Below, in pieces: positions 49,072 to 57,017 of a DNA stretch of 57,984 nt; the stretch's first letter is position 1; each line of letters begins with the position of its first letter. The DNA lies in contig NZ_NFVA01000042.1 of assembly GCF_002264395.1 (NCBI RefSeq), forward strand, positions 1 to 57,984, written 5' to 3'. The notes beneath the pieces are model-generated. The model worked only from the letters and a program-made list of their open reading frames with translations. It was not told the DNA's origin and did no database searches. Made by a program: the position numbers and the translations under genes. The DNA is from Paenibacillus sp. VTT E-133291. Its GTDB lineage: Bacteria > Bacillota > Bacilli > Paenibacillales > Paenibacillaceae.

Positions 49072-50499
49072 ATGAAGAAGATTATTAAAAATGGCATCAT
49101 CGTTACCGCAGCAGATACGTATACAGGCGATGTGGCGATTGAAAACGGGGTTATTACAGCGATTGGCCTTCATCTAGAGGTCCCGGGTGCGGAGATTATA
49201 GATGCCTCTGGGTGTTATGTTTTTCCTGGAGGCATCGATCCTCATACGCATCTGGATATGCCTTTTGGCGGCACAGTTACAGCCGATGATTTCGAGACGG
49301 GAACCATTGCGGCTGCATATGGCGGAACGACCACAGTCATTGATTTTTGCTTAACCACCAAAGGACAACCGCTACAGCAAGCCGTAGATACATGGCATCA
49401 TAAGTCGCAGGATAAAGCGGTGATTGATTACAGCTTCCACCTGATGGTCTCAGAATTAAACGATAAAGTACTGGGCGAGCTTCCGGAAATTATTGAGAAT
49501 GAAGGCATTACCTCACTTAAGGTATTTATGGCCTATAAGAACACTTTTCAGGCGGATGACGGTACACTTTTTAAGACACTGCAAGCTGCGAAAAAAGAAG
49601 GCGCGCTCGTAATGGTGCATGCGGAGAATGGGGATGTCATTGAATATTTGGTGGAGCAGGCTTTGGCTGCAGGCAACACCGATCCGATCTTTCATGCGCT
49701 GACTCGTCCGCCAGAGCTGGAGGGTGAAGCTACGGGGCGTGCGGCTTATTTGACCGAGCTGACGGATTCACAGCTGTATGTTGTACATGTGACCTGTGCA
49801 GAAGCTGCTTGGAAGATTGCTGAAGCACGTAAAAAAGGACTGCGTGTTTACGGCGAGACTTGTCCGCAGTATTTAGTTCTGGATCAGACGGCGCTAGAGA
49901 AGCCAAATTTCGAAGGTGCCAAATACGTATGGTCTCCGCCGCTGCGTGAGCAGTGGAATCAGGATGTGTTATGGGATGCGCTGTGGAGCGGCAGCTTGCA
50001 GACGATTGGCTCGGATCAGTGCTCCTTTGATTTCAAAGGGCAAAAGGATCTGGGACTTGGCGACTTCTCCAAAATCCCGAACGGTGGACCGACCATCGAG
50101 GATCGGTTTACGATTCTTTATTCGGAAGGTGTGCAGAAGGGGCGGATCTCGTTAAATAAATTCGTGGATATTATTTCGACCTCCAGTGCCAAACTGTTTG
50201 GATTGTACCCGCAAAAAGGCACAGTAGCAGTAGGCAGCGACGCTGACTTGGTTATTTTTGATCCAGCTGTAGAACGAACACTCTCTGCGGACACGCATCA
50301 TATGAACGTCGATTATAATGCGTTTGAAGGCTTTGAAGTAAAGGGGGAGCCCGTTTCTGTCCTCAGTAGAGGTGAGTTTGTGATTCGCGACAAGCAATTT
50401 GTTGGCAAGGCGGGCTCGGGAAAATATTTAAAACGCAAGCGTTTTGCAGCGGAGGCTCCCCTTCCGTCCAAGGCAGAAATTAGCGGAGGTGTAGTCTAG
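49072..50499 (+). CDS. hydA: Dihydropyrimidinase
   Basis: The 475-residue amidohydrolase opens the dihydropyrimidine ring to an N-carbamoyl-beta-amino acid. Metal ligands are visible as HTH in DPHTHLDM, the carbamylated Lys150 in SLKVFMAYK, His in MVHAENG and VVHVTCAEA, and Asp in GSDQCSFD. It starts 2 bases after preA (TAAGGATGA) and ends overlapping the next small gene (TAGTG), so preT-preA-hydA and that gene are one transcript. Confidence 0.95.
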   Translation: MKKIIKNGIIVTAADTYTGDVAIENGVITAIGLHLEVPGAEIIDASGCYVFPGGIDPHTHLDMPFGGTVTADDFETGTIAAAYGGTTTVIDFCLTTKGQPLQQAVDTWHHKSQDKAVIDYSFHLMVSELNDKVLGELPEIIENEGITSLKVFMAYKNTFQADDGTLFKTLQAAKKEGALVMVHAENGDVIEYLVEQALAAGNTDPIFHALTRPPELEGEATGRAAYLTELTDSQLYVVHVTCAEAAWKIAEARKKGLRVYGETCPQYLVLDQTALEKPNFEGAKYVWSPPLREQWNQDVLWDALWSGSLQTIGSDQCSFDFKGQKDLGLGDFSKIPNGGPTIEDRFTILYSEGVQKGRISLNKFVDIISTSSAKLFGLYPQKGTVAVGSDADLVIFDPAVERTLSADTHHMNVDYNAFEGFEVKGEPVSVLSRGEFVIRDKQFVGKAGSGKYLKRKRFAAEAPLPSKAEISGGVV

Positions 50500-50750
50500 T
50501 GTCTGCTTATGCGGAATATGCCAAAGAACAGCAAGAGATCGACGGGCTGCTCTTTAAAGGATATACCATTGCCAGTATCCAAGAGGACTTGGACGGTGCC
50601 CGAATAAAGTTTGTTAGAGGAGAACCTGCCAAAAGCACAATAGAGTTATTGTTGCTGACAGCGGATGCCCGTAAGTACGTGACCACTCTTGTGGTTGCAG
50701 GGCAGATGGAGGCAGGTGAGCAGACCGGTTGTTACAGTGGAGAGGTTTGA
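50499..50750 (+). CDS. Small protein of unknown function at the end of the pyrimidine operon
   Basis: This 83-residue acidic protein begins with GTG overlapping the hydA stop by one base (TAGTG). The N-terminal third looks helical (SAYAEYAKEQQEIDGLLFKG), the rest beta-rich with a hydrophobic stretch STIELLLLTADARKYVTTLVV. No membrane segment, metal motif or family is recognised. Tight coupling to hydA suggests a role with pyrimidine degradation, possibly as an accessory or regulatory subunit. It is too small to be the missing beta-ureidopropionase. Confidence 0.7.
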   Translation: MSAYAEYAKEQQEIDGLLFKGYTIASIQEDLDGARIKFVRGEPAKSTIELLLLTADARKYVTTLVVAGQMEAGEQTGCYSGEV

Positions 50751-50763
50751 GGTGTATGAGTTG

Positions 50764-50814
50764 AAAACCGAGTAGTAAGCTTCTGGATTAGGGAGCTTGG
50801 TGCTCGGCTTTTTG
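50764..50814 (+). terminator. Terminator of the preT-preA-hydA operon
   Basis: AAAACCGAG and CTCGGCTTTTTG enclose an inner AAGCTTC/GGAGCTT stem. Confidence 0.85.
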
Positions 50815-50881
50815 TTGTGTCCTTGTAAAGCGGGTGCTGAAAATGTGACGTTATTTTGCGTAATTGCTCTGGGAGGACGAT

Positions 50882-51069
50882 TATAGGGAAAATCTCCGTA
50901 TATTTAGCCGATTACGGTTATGAAATAGATATTAAAGGGAATACCTCCCTATAAATCACTATGATATCCCTGATATTGAACGATTCCGGTAAATAAAAGG
51001 GAGCTATTCCCTTTATATTGGTTTTTATCTCTTGTAAGACCTAGATATAGGGAGACTTTCCCTATATCT
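50882..51069. repeat. Row of four AGGGA/TCCCT palindromes
   Basis: Four short inverted repeats centred near 50892, 50943, 51006 and 51056 share the form (TA)AGGGA-N4-6-TCC(C)T(AT). The last, AGATATAGGGA/TCCCTATATCT (51043-51069), is an 11-bp perfect stem. Spacing is about 50-63 bases, and the sequences between are not conserved. This fills the otherwise gene-free stretch before the GNAT pseudogene. Confidence 0.72.
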
Positions 51070-51084
51070 AGTCCTTTATCTAAT

Positions 51085-51596
51085 TTACAGCTTCTGTTCA
51101 TGCTCCATATACTCATGCCTTAATATGGACATGATATGCAGAGATTCAAAGTGTTCCCCTACTTTTATACAGTCACGTAGAGTGCCTTCCAGTGTAAAGC
51201 CGCAGCTATCATACACATGGCGAGCCCTATGATTGTGGTCCCTAACATCCAACCATAGGCGATGCGTTTCAGTATGGCGAAAGATCCAATCACTCAGGAG
51301 GCGAAGCGACAGCTTGCCATACCCAAGCCCCTTGGAATGAATGACGATTCTTTTAATGCAAACGGTAAGATGAGTGTCATGATTCCTGTTACGATGATAT
51401 AGCCGTCTCTTTTCCCTAAGCTATCCCAAATTGTAAGATGCAGGGTATCTGGATCTTGGATGGCACTAGTGTGTTCTTCTTTATTCCATTGACCGATATA
51501 GACGCGGTTTATTTCGCTTTGTTCAATGGCTAGAACGAACGCTAAATCCTGCACAGTGGTACGTTGTAAAACCAAGGCTTCTGAATGGATGATCAT
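51085..51596 (-). pseudogene. GNAT acetyltransferase with a -1 frameshift
   Basis: Two frames together give one complete GNAT protein. The first part starts at MIIHSEALVLQRTTVQDLAFV and reaches GYIIVTG; the intact frame then ends early. The other frame continues NHDTHLTVCIKRIVIHSKGLGYGKLSLRLL, then HRLWLDVRDHNHRARHVYDSCGF (both in pieces), with the acetyl-CoA-binding GLGYGK and typical C-terminal RHVYDSCGF motifs, to a TAA at 51085. The break lies at about 51379-51386 (GGAATCATG) and needs one extra base to heal. It is either a recent pseudogene or a sequencing error. No slippery heptamer is seen. Confidence 0.88.
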
Positions 51597-51745
51597 AACC
51601 ATACGCCCCTGTCTCATATGTACTTTTTATCTATGGTAACTGACGATTTACTCGCTGTCATTCATGTAGTAGGAATGCTCGCAACTTCGTGTATAATTGA
51701 GACCAGGTGTTAAGAATTCCAATCGGATGAGGAGATCAGCTGGTT

Positions 51746-52363
51746 ATGTACTTTCTTGATATTATGTCTTGGCTGACAGAGGATAATCTGCGGCATCTGC
51801 TTGAACAATATCGTTCGTTTGGGCCCTTTCCGGGCATTGCATTGACGTTTATGAAATCATTTATACCACCACTACCAACGATTGCGATCGTAGGGTTAAA
51901 TGGAGCAGTATATGGGTTATGGTTAGGTTTTTTGTATTCTTGGATCGGCCTGGTTGCGGGCTGTGTGACTACATTTTGGATTATTCGCAAAGTGGCGTCC
52001 CATCGTTATCTGCGAAAATGGGCTGAGCGCCCCAAAGTAGCCAAAAGCATGACATGGGTGCGGCAAAGTGGATTCAGCTATGTTTTTCTGCTTAGTATAT
52101 TTCCGGTAGGGCCCTTCGTTGTAATTAATATGGCTGCTGGTCTGGCTGGTATGAGGTTTCGGTCGTATCTCCTAGCGCTCACTGTAGGGAAAGCGATCAT
52201 GGTATTTGCGGTTTCATATATTGGAAATGATCTGGAACGGTTCATTCGCCAGCCGTGGGAGATCCTCTATGTGTTGGCATTTATTGGACTGTCACTATGG
52301 GGTGTTAAAGCCATCGAGGCGCGATTCGCTAGAACCGTACAGGATGGAAATAAGAGCGCTTAG
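51746..52363 (+). CDS. VTT/TVP38-TMEM64 (DedA-like) membrane protein
   Basis: The 205-residue protein has about five hydrophobic segments and the SNARE-associated/VTT-domain signature: GPFPGIALTFMKSFIPPLPTIAIVGLNGAVYG (in pieces), FWIIRKVASHRYLRKW and FPVGPFVVINMAAGLAGM. Relatives are lipid scramblases or undecaprenyl-phosphate/phospholipid flippases. AGGAGATC precedes the ATG. It is 41 bases upstream of an aldo/keto reductase gene. Confidence 0.9.
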   Translation: MYFLDIMSWLTEDNLRHLLEQYRSFGPFPGIALTFMKSFIPPLPTIAIVGLNGAVYGLWLGFLYSWIGLVAGCVTTFWIIRKVASHRYLRKWAERPKVAKSMTWVRQSGFSYVFLLSIFPVGPFVVINMAAGLAGMRFRSYLLALTVGKAIMVFAVSYIGNDLERFIRQPWEILYVLAFIGLSLWGVKAIEARFARTVQDGNKSA

Positions 52364-52404
52364 TATTGCGAATCAACTATTTAAATAGAACGAAGGAGGA
52401 AATG

Positions 52405-53322
52405 ATGATGAAATATCGTAAGCTTGGCAGTACAGGAATGAATGTATCAGTGATCGGCTTGGGTACTTGGCAGTTCGGTGGAGAGTGGGGCAAGGATTTC
52501 ACTCAGGTTGAAGTTGATGCCATGCTGGATAAGGCAGGAGAGCTGGGTATTAATTTGATTGATACGGCTGAATGTTATGGAGACCACTTATCAGAGAAGT
52601 TCATCGGGGGCTATCTGGCTCGCCGGAAACGAGAAGACTGGATTGTGGCTACGAAATTCGGACATCATTTTCAGGGACATTTGCAGAGGGAACAGTTATG
52701 GCGTGCTGAGGATGTACTTAAGCAGCTAGATGATTCATTGCGTGCACTCCAGACAGAATACATTGACCTTTATCAATTCCACTCGGGCACAGATGAACAA
52801 TTCGATAATGACAAGCTGTGGAGTATGCTCGACAGACAGAAGCAGGCAGGAAAAATCCGTCATTTAGGTGTCTCGATAAGTGCATCAGGCTCGGGTGTAC
52901 ATCAGACCTCTGCAGCAGCGGATGTTCAAGCAGAGGCCATACAAGTAGTATATAATCGGCTGGATCGTCAACCTGAGGAAGAGATTCTTCCGCTCTGCAT
53001 CGAGCATAAATTGGGTGTGTTGGCGCGTGTTCCGTTGGCGAGTGGTTATTTAAGCGGCAAGTATAAGCCGGATGCGGTGTTTGGTCAGGGTGATGTGCGA
53101 GCTAATCATAAAGAAGATGTAAGACAAAAACAGCTACGCGCTGTAGCTGAGATTGCAGCGAACGAAGTGCCTTCTGGTCTCGATATGGCGCAGTGGGCCC
53201 TGGCGTGGTGCCTTCAGCATTCCGCGGTAACCAGTGTAATTCCAGGTTGTAAAAATGTAGAGCAAGTCATCTCCAACGCCAGTGCTGCTGATCTGGATAT
53301 GGTGAAGGTTTCCACACAATAA
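52405..53322 (+). CDS. Aldo/keto reductase
   Basis: The 305-residue AKR barrel shows KYRKLGSTGMNVSVIGLGTWQFGGEW at the N-terminus (in pieces), the catalytic Asp/Tyr segment NLIDTAECYGDHLSEKFIGG, Lys in VATKFGHH, and the cofactor-binding VIPGCKNVEQV. AAGGAGG is followed by three consecutive ATG codons (52402, 52405, 52408); spacing favours the second or third. It is convergent with the class V aminotransferase gene. Substrate unknown. Confidence 0.92.
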   Translation: MMKYRKLGSTGMNVSVIGLGTWQFGGEWGKDFTQVEVDAMLDKAGELGINLIDTAECYGDHLSEKFIGGYLARRKREDWIVATKFGHHFQGHLQREQLWRAEDVLKQLDDSLRALQTEYIDLYQFHSGTDEQFDNDKLWSMLDRQKQAGKIRHLGVSISASGSGVHQTSAAADVQAEAIQVVYNRLDRQPEEEILPLCIEHKLGVLARVPLASGYLSGKYKPDAVFGQGDVRANHKEDVRQKQLRAVAEIAANEVPSGLDMAQWALAWCLQHSAVTSVIPGCKNVEQVISNASAADLDMVKVSTQ

Positions 53323-53330
53323 GCTGGAGC

Positions 53331-54842
53331 CTACACAGAAAAAAGCTCCTTAACCTTCGCCTCGGCTGGATTCTCCTCGTAGATATGGGTCCAACTGTTC
53401 GTGGAAGCGTCATAAAAATAGTCCTGTTTCCATTGCTGGAAATGGATTGCGATATTTCGTACAGCGGATACAATTCTCTCTACCTCCTGATTCGTCATAA
53501 TAGGGTGTAGAGAGATGCGGATCCAACCTGGTCTAAGCGACTGGTCTCCTACAGTAATTGCCTCAGCGATCTGAGAAGATTGCGCCCATCCTAATCCGAG
53601 CAGGTAATGCCCATATGGACCCGCACAAGAGCAACCCCCCCGGGCTTGTATACCAAAGCGGTCATTCAATAGTTGAACTGCAAGATTATAATGAATATCA
53701 CGTAGTGTAAAAGAGACAATGCCATGTCGTTCTGTATGATCTCCAGCTAGCAGCGAGCATTCGGGTATGCTACGGAGCCCGTTCATTAATTGCTGGCATA
53801 GCTCATGCTCTCTAATCACCATATATTGACCGTTTCCATTCATCTGGTCCTTTAGCTTCACGCAAAGTGCTGTCCGAAAAGCTTGCAGAAACCCCGGCGT
53901 TCCCCCGTCTTCCCGCATCTCTATTTCATTGGTGTAGCGGCGTCCTCCCCAAGGATTGACCCAAGCCACTGTACCTCCACCCGGTTCGTCAGGAATACGA
54001 CCATTACTTAGAGCCTTATCAAAAATTAGAACGCCATTCGTGCCCGGTCCACCCAGAAATTTATGCGGAGAAAAAAAGATTGCATCCAGCTTCTCCAGTG
54101 GTGAGACAGGATGCATATCGATAGGCTCATAAGGAGCACTGGCGGCAAAATCTACAAAACAAAGGCCTCCGTGACGGTGCATAATCGCGGCAAGCTTCTG
54201 GTAGGGAGTCTGAATTCCGGTTACATTGGAGCAAGCCGTAAATGAACCGATTTTCCAGCGGCGATGCTGATACAATTTCAACTGGGCTTCAAGCTGCTGA
54301 AGATCTATATTTCCATTTTCTCCGGGAGGAACAGTCACGACGTCACCAATCCCCTCCTGCCAGGGAAGGATATTGGAATGATGCTCCATATGGCTGGTGA
54401 AGATCACAGGACGCTCCTCCATCGAATGGGAGCTATAGTCCTGAAGCCATTCAGGGAGCCTTAAGCCCATGATACGCTGGAGCTTGTTTACGGCTCCCGT
54501 TGTTCCATTTCCGCAGTAGAGCAGGATGTCCTGGGGGCCAGCATTTACATGCTTTTTAATAATTTGTCGTGCTTCATCATAAGCCAGTGTCATGGTTAAT
54601 CCGGTCATGTTGGAGTCTGTATGTGGATTACTAACATATGGACCGAAGGCTTCCTGAAGCTTCCGCTCAATCGGTTCATATAAGCGTCCGCTTGCAGTCC
54701 AATCGGCATACAGCAGTGGCTGTCTACCATAGGGAGTGGTGATCTGATGCCGAATACCAATGGTGTGCTCACGAAAAGTCTCGAAATGGTTTTGTAGTGA
54801 AGCGGGCGTCTCTGCAGAAGAGGCGTGGATGATGTTTAGCAC
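53331..54842 (-). CDS. Class V aminotransferase-fold PLP protein (cysteine desulfurase-like)
   Basis: The 503-residue protein has the PLP Lys in FFSPHKFLGGPGTNG and the preceding Asp in GGLCFVDFAASAPYEP, with THMEHHSN-like segment FTSHMEHHSNILPW, as in NifS/SufS-type enzymes. A Cys-rich motif RGGCSCAGPYGHY is near residue 400, and the protein is about 100 residues longer than typical desulfurases. The start is GTG, seven bases after GGAGGG. Function is uncertain: a cysteine or selenocysteine lyase, or another beta-elimination enzyme. A DsrE-like protein gene lies directly upstream on the same strand. Confidence 0.85.
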   Translation of the reverse strand: MLNIIHASSAETPASLQNHFETFREHTIGIRHQITTPYGRQPLLYADWTASGRLYEPIERKLQEAFGPYVSNPHTDSNMTGLTMTLAYDEARQIIKKHVNAGPQDILLYCGNGTTGAVNKLQRIMGLRLPEWLQDYSSHSMEERPVIFTSHMEHHSNILPWQEGIGDVVTVPPGENGNIDLQQLEAQLKLYQHRRWKIGSFTACSNVTGIQTPYQKLAAIMHRHGGLCFVDFAASAPYEPIDMHPVSPLEKLDAIFFSPHKFLGGPGTNGVLIFDKALSNGRIPDEPGGGTVAWVNPWGGRRYTNEIEMREDGGTPGFLQAFRTALCVKLKDQMNGNGQYMVIREHELCQQLMNGLRSIPECSLLAGDHTERHGIVSFTLRDIHYNLAVQLLNDRFGIQARGGCSCAGPYGHYLLGLGWAQSSQIAEAITVGDQSLRPGWIRISLHPIMTNQEVERIVSAVRNIAIHFQQWKQDYFYDASTNSWTHIYEENPAEAKVKELFSV

Positions 54843-54967
54843 GGATTTCCCTCCAGCCCGTACACCGTCTATTCTAAGGTTATAAGTGTGTTATCGGCGT
54901 ACCAGTAGTTTCTATGCCACCAGTATATGCTTGCTTTGGGAATTGGGTTAAAGCCTAGTTGATTCAT

Positions 54968-55450
54968 TTAAATAAATAATTGAACATCGCTTTCTAGTGC
55001 ATCTTTTAAATACGACGCAGCATCTATAATCTCGACCTCTGGCAGTAGCTCCTCTGTTTTAAAGCCCATAATCTCGACGGAGAGCTTGCAGGCATAGAAC
55101 TTGATGTTTTTCTTACGAGCCCCTTTTAGAAAATGGATCAGCTTCGGGGCACCTTGCTCCTCCATCATTTCTTCTAACATCATCCGGCCCAGCCCGCTGA
55201 AATTCAAATGGGAGAGTGGCAGCTGGTTAGGACCTTTTGGCGTAATGACATCCATCAGCTTCTCATAAATACTCTTATCCTCTAGCGTCATCTTCTCCGG
55301 ATCACGGACTAGAAACAAACCCCAGAAAGAGAAAAACATCGTAACCTCTACATCAATATCTCTCGCAGCATTCGCTAGAATCAGTCCTGCCATGGCTTTG
55401 TCGTATTCTCCGCTGAACATCAGAAGATTTATTTTTTTACTCACCTGCAT
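54968..55450 (-). CDS. DsrE/DsrF-like family protein
   Basis: The 160-residue protein matches the DsrE/DsrF/DrsH-like family, with NLLMFSGEYDKAMAGLILANAARDIDVEVTMFFSFWGLFLV (in pieces) and a conserved Cys in KFYACKLSVEIMGF, the likely persulfide carrier. It may receive sulfur from the class V enzyme encoded 125 bases downstream on the same strand. GGGAGG precedes the ATG. A dispersed repeat lies just upstream. Confidence 0.9.
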   Translation of the reverse strand: MQVSKKINLLMFSGEYDKAMAGLILANAARDIDVEVTMFFSFWGLFLVRDPEKMTLEDKSIYEKLMDVITPKGPNQLPLSHLNFSGLGRMMLEEMMEEQGAPKLIHFLKGARKKNIKFYACKLSVEIMGFKTEELLPEVEIIDAASYLKDALESDVQLFI

Positions 55451-55471
55451 AGGCCTCCCGTTACATATTTT

Positions 55472-55570
55472 GAATTATAAGAAAGTATAAGTTTCACGAA
55501 ATACGTTATCCTTATAATTCTCGCATAAACGCTTACCGTCCTTAAGAGGACGCCGAAGGCGTTTTAGCTT
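55472..55570. repeat. Dispersed palindromic repeat, copy 2 (complete)
   Basis: Same order of blocks as copy 1: TTATAAG, TATAAGTTTCAC, ATCCTTATAA, TTCTCGC, AACGCTTACCGTCC, GGACGCCGAAGGCGTT. The substitutions in the two arms of the second stem are compensatory (AAGCGC/GGCGCTT in copy 1, AAACGC/GGCGTTT here), which supports conserved pairing. Confidence 0.85.
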
Positions 55571-55630
55571 AGAATGTCATTAGTATGGTTATGGAGGGGA
55601 GAAGTATGCGAAGGGACCTTCCGAATTCAC

Positions 55631-55657
55631 AAAAAAAAGCCCCCTTACGGGAGCTTC
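55631..55657 (-). terminator. Terminator of the satP-like operon
   Basis: On the minus strand AAGCTCCC, GTAA loop, GGGGGCTT and eight T residues. Confidence 0.9.
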
Positions 55658-55686
55658 ATCACCTTTATTTTGTTACCTAGCTTCTA

Positions 55687-56004
55687 TTAATGTGCTTCAG
55701 AATCTTTGGATTCTGGATCTAAGGTGCTGCGGATGTCATGGTAACGGGCGGAAAGCCAAATGCTTCCGGTAAATAATACGATGAGTCCAAGAACGATAGA
55801 AAATCGCCAGTCACCTGCTTTGAAGTTCAGCTGAAGTACGGTTAGTACAAGCGAAACCTGGGTCCAAACCAGTGTTCTTTTGCGAAAAGCCGGGATATCA
55901 CCAGTCATCTTTGGGATGTTCCGAATGATCAAATAGGCAATAACTGCGAGAATAAGCGCAAATATAGCGGTTACGGCTAATTCAGAAGAGGATAGGACAT
56001 GCAT
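55687..56004 (-). CDS. Small three-helix membrane protein downstream of the acetate transporter gene
   Basis: This 105-residue protein (MHVLSSSELAV start) has hydrophobic segments at about 8-27, 43-60 and 67-85, and a charged tail (DPESKDSEAH). I recognise no family. ATG 56016 (MPETMH) is an alternative start; the AAAGGA ribosome site sits too close to it and about 11 bases from 56004. The gene follows the SatP-like gene by about 55 bases on the same strand and ends at a terminator, so they are likely co-transcribed. Confidence 0.72.
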   Translation of the reverse strand: MHVLSSSELAVTAIFALILAVIAYLIIRNIPKMTGDIPAFRKRTLVWTQVSLVLTVLQLNFKAGDWRFSIVLGLIVLFTGSIWLSARYHDIRSTLDPESKDSEAH

Positions 56005-56058
56005 AGTCTCAGGCATCCTTTCAGCTTGCAAAAGTTAGGATTCAAAAAAGGTGAATTA

Positions 56059-56682
56059 TTATTTCTTGAAAATACCTAGCGGAGCTCCGATCGGTAAGAA
56101 AGTGCGTCCGAAATGAGCGTTTAGCACAGAAGCGCCACATCCGTATAAGGATACGATACCAATTCCAAGTTCGGCGCAAGCAGCAAGCTTATGGAAGAAT
56201 TCTGGAGCGATACCAAAGGAATCGAAGGTTAGTCCAATAAAAAGGAAATCTATCAATACAAAAATGATAAGCAAAACTCTATTAGCCTCAACCGCACCAA
56301 TGGTCATAAAGATTGTAAAGATCAAATAACCCAGAAATACAAATCCGAGCTGCTTAGGATCTACAGCCTCTGCAAGCGTTGGGCCGAATACGCCGAGCTT
56401 GATCAGCCAGCTGCTAGCCATGCCGAACCAAAAGAAAGCGTAGGCGCCAAAGGCGGTCATACCAAAGGTGTTGTTGTGCTTAGCATCTTGAATTGCGGCA
56501 AATAGTTGAGCGAATGCTCCCAGGAAGATAGCCCAAGGAATGACGTAGCTAAGTCCTGTTGTAAACTCAAGCTTCTGCGAAGAAGCAACCAATGTGACAA
56601 TAGCCAGTCCGAATAGCCCGATGGCGCTAGGGTCTGCGGTGACGATTTTGACAGATTGGGTGTTAGGGGATTGCGCTGACAT
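56059..56682 (-). CDS. SatP/GPR1/FUN34/YaaH-family acetate transporter
   Basis: The 207-residue protein has six helices. The family motif (NPAPLGLFGF) is present as ADPSAIGLFGLAI, with Asp for Asn. FGAYAFFWFGMA and the C-terminal YGCGASVLNAHFGRTFLPIG are also typical. It should move acetate or succinate with protons. ATG 56682 (MSAQSPN) lies about 10 bases after GGAGG; an upstream ATG overlaps that site. Two copies of a short palindrome lie about 70-110 bases upstream. Confidence 0.9.
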   Translation of the reverse strand: MSAQSPNTQSVKIVTADPSAIGLFGLAIVTLVASSQKLEFTTGLSYVIPWAIFLGAFAQLFAAIQDAKHNNTFGMTAFGAYAFFWFGMASSWLIKLGVFGPTLAEAVDPKQLGFVFLGYLIFTIFMTIGAVEANRVLLIIFVLIDFLFIGLTFDSFGIAPEFFHKLAACAELGIGIVSLYGCGASVLNAHFGRTFLPIGAPLGIFKK

Positions 56683-56727
56683 GACAGTAAAAGCCTCCAT
56701 TATTATATATAGTTTTACGCTCTTAAA

Positions 56728-56793
56728 AACAGCACTCAGGGAGCGCTGTTCATAGGCTTGCCTATCATATCATATCGGTATGGGCTTGCCTAT
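56728..56793 (-). promoter_or_regulatory. Palindrome cluster upstream of the SatP-like gene
   Basis: ATAGGC-TT-GCCTAT (56752-56765) is a perfect inverted repeat and recurs as ATGGGC-TT-GCCTAT (56780-56793), 28 bases centre to centre. A separate AACAGCACTC/GAGCGCTGTT hairpin lies at 56728-56750. The pair of identical sites suggests a repressor or activator bound in tandem. Confidence 0.5.
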
Positions 56794-56937
56794 AAAACAA
56801 CACTCATTTTTTGTTGAGAAAGGGTGGTCTTATGTCCAATAAGAGGGTATTTACACGTTTATCATCTATTAATATATCCTTTAGCCGAACAAACGGAGTT
56901 ATTATGTCAAGATTAGACATTATATGCAGTGATAATC

Positions 56938-56988
56938 TTCACAATCTATCGAAAATTGATGTATAATAGTCAGTGATAATTATTATCA
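56938..56988 (+). promoter_or_regulatory. Promoter with perfect 7-1-7 Fur box upstream of the prenyltransferase
   Basis: TTCACA (56938-56943), an 18-base spacer and TATAAT (56962-56967) form the promoter. TGATAATTATTATCA (56974-56988) matches the Bacillus Fur consensus TGATAATNATTATCA exactly and covers the expected transcription start, a repressing position. Confidence 0.8.
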
Positions 56989-57017
56989 AATCAAATGAAA
57001 AAGGCGGTAAGCTTGAA

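Noticed and set aside
50882..51069. CRISPR-like array
   Set aside because: Units are short degenerate palindromes, not 25-40 base identical repeats; spacing is irregular and no cas genes are present.
51379..51386. Programmed frameshift in the GNAT gene
   Set aside because: No slippery X-XXY-YYZ heptamer, downstream pseudoknot or internal ribosome site was seen at the junction; a one-base deletion explains it better.
56900..56930. ATTAGACA near 56913 as another PucR site
   Set aside because: Only a half-site, in a region without a pyrimidine gene; expected by chance in AT-rich DNA.
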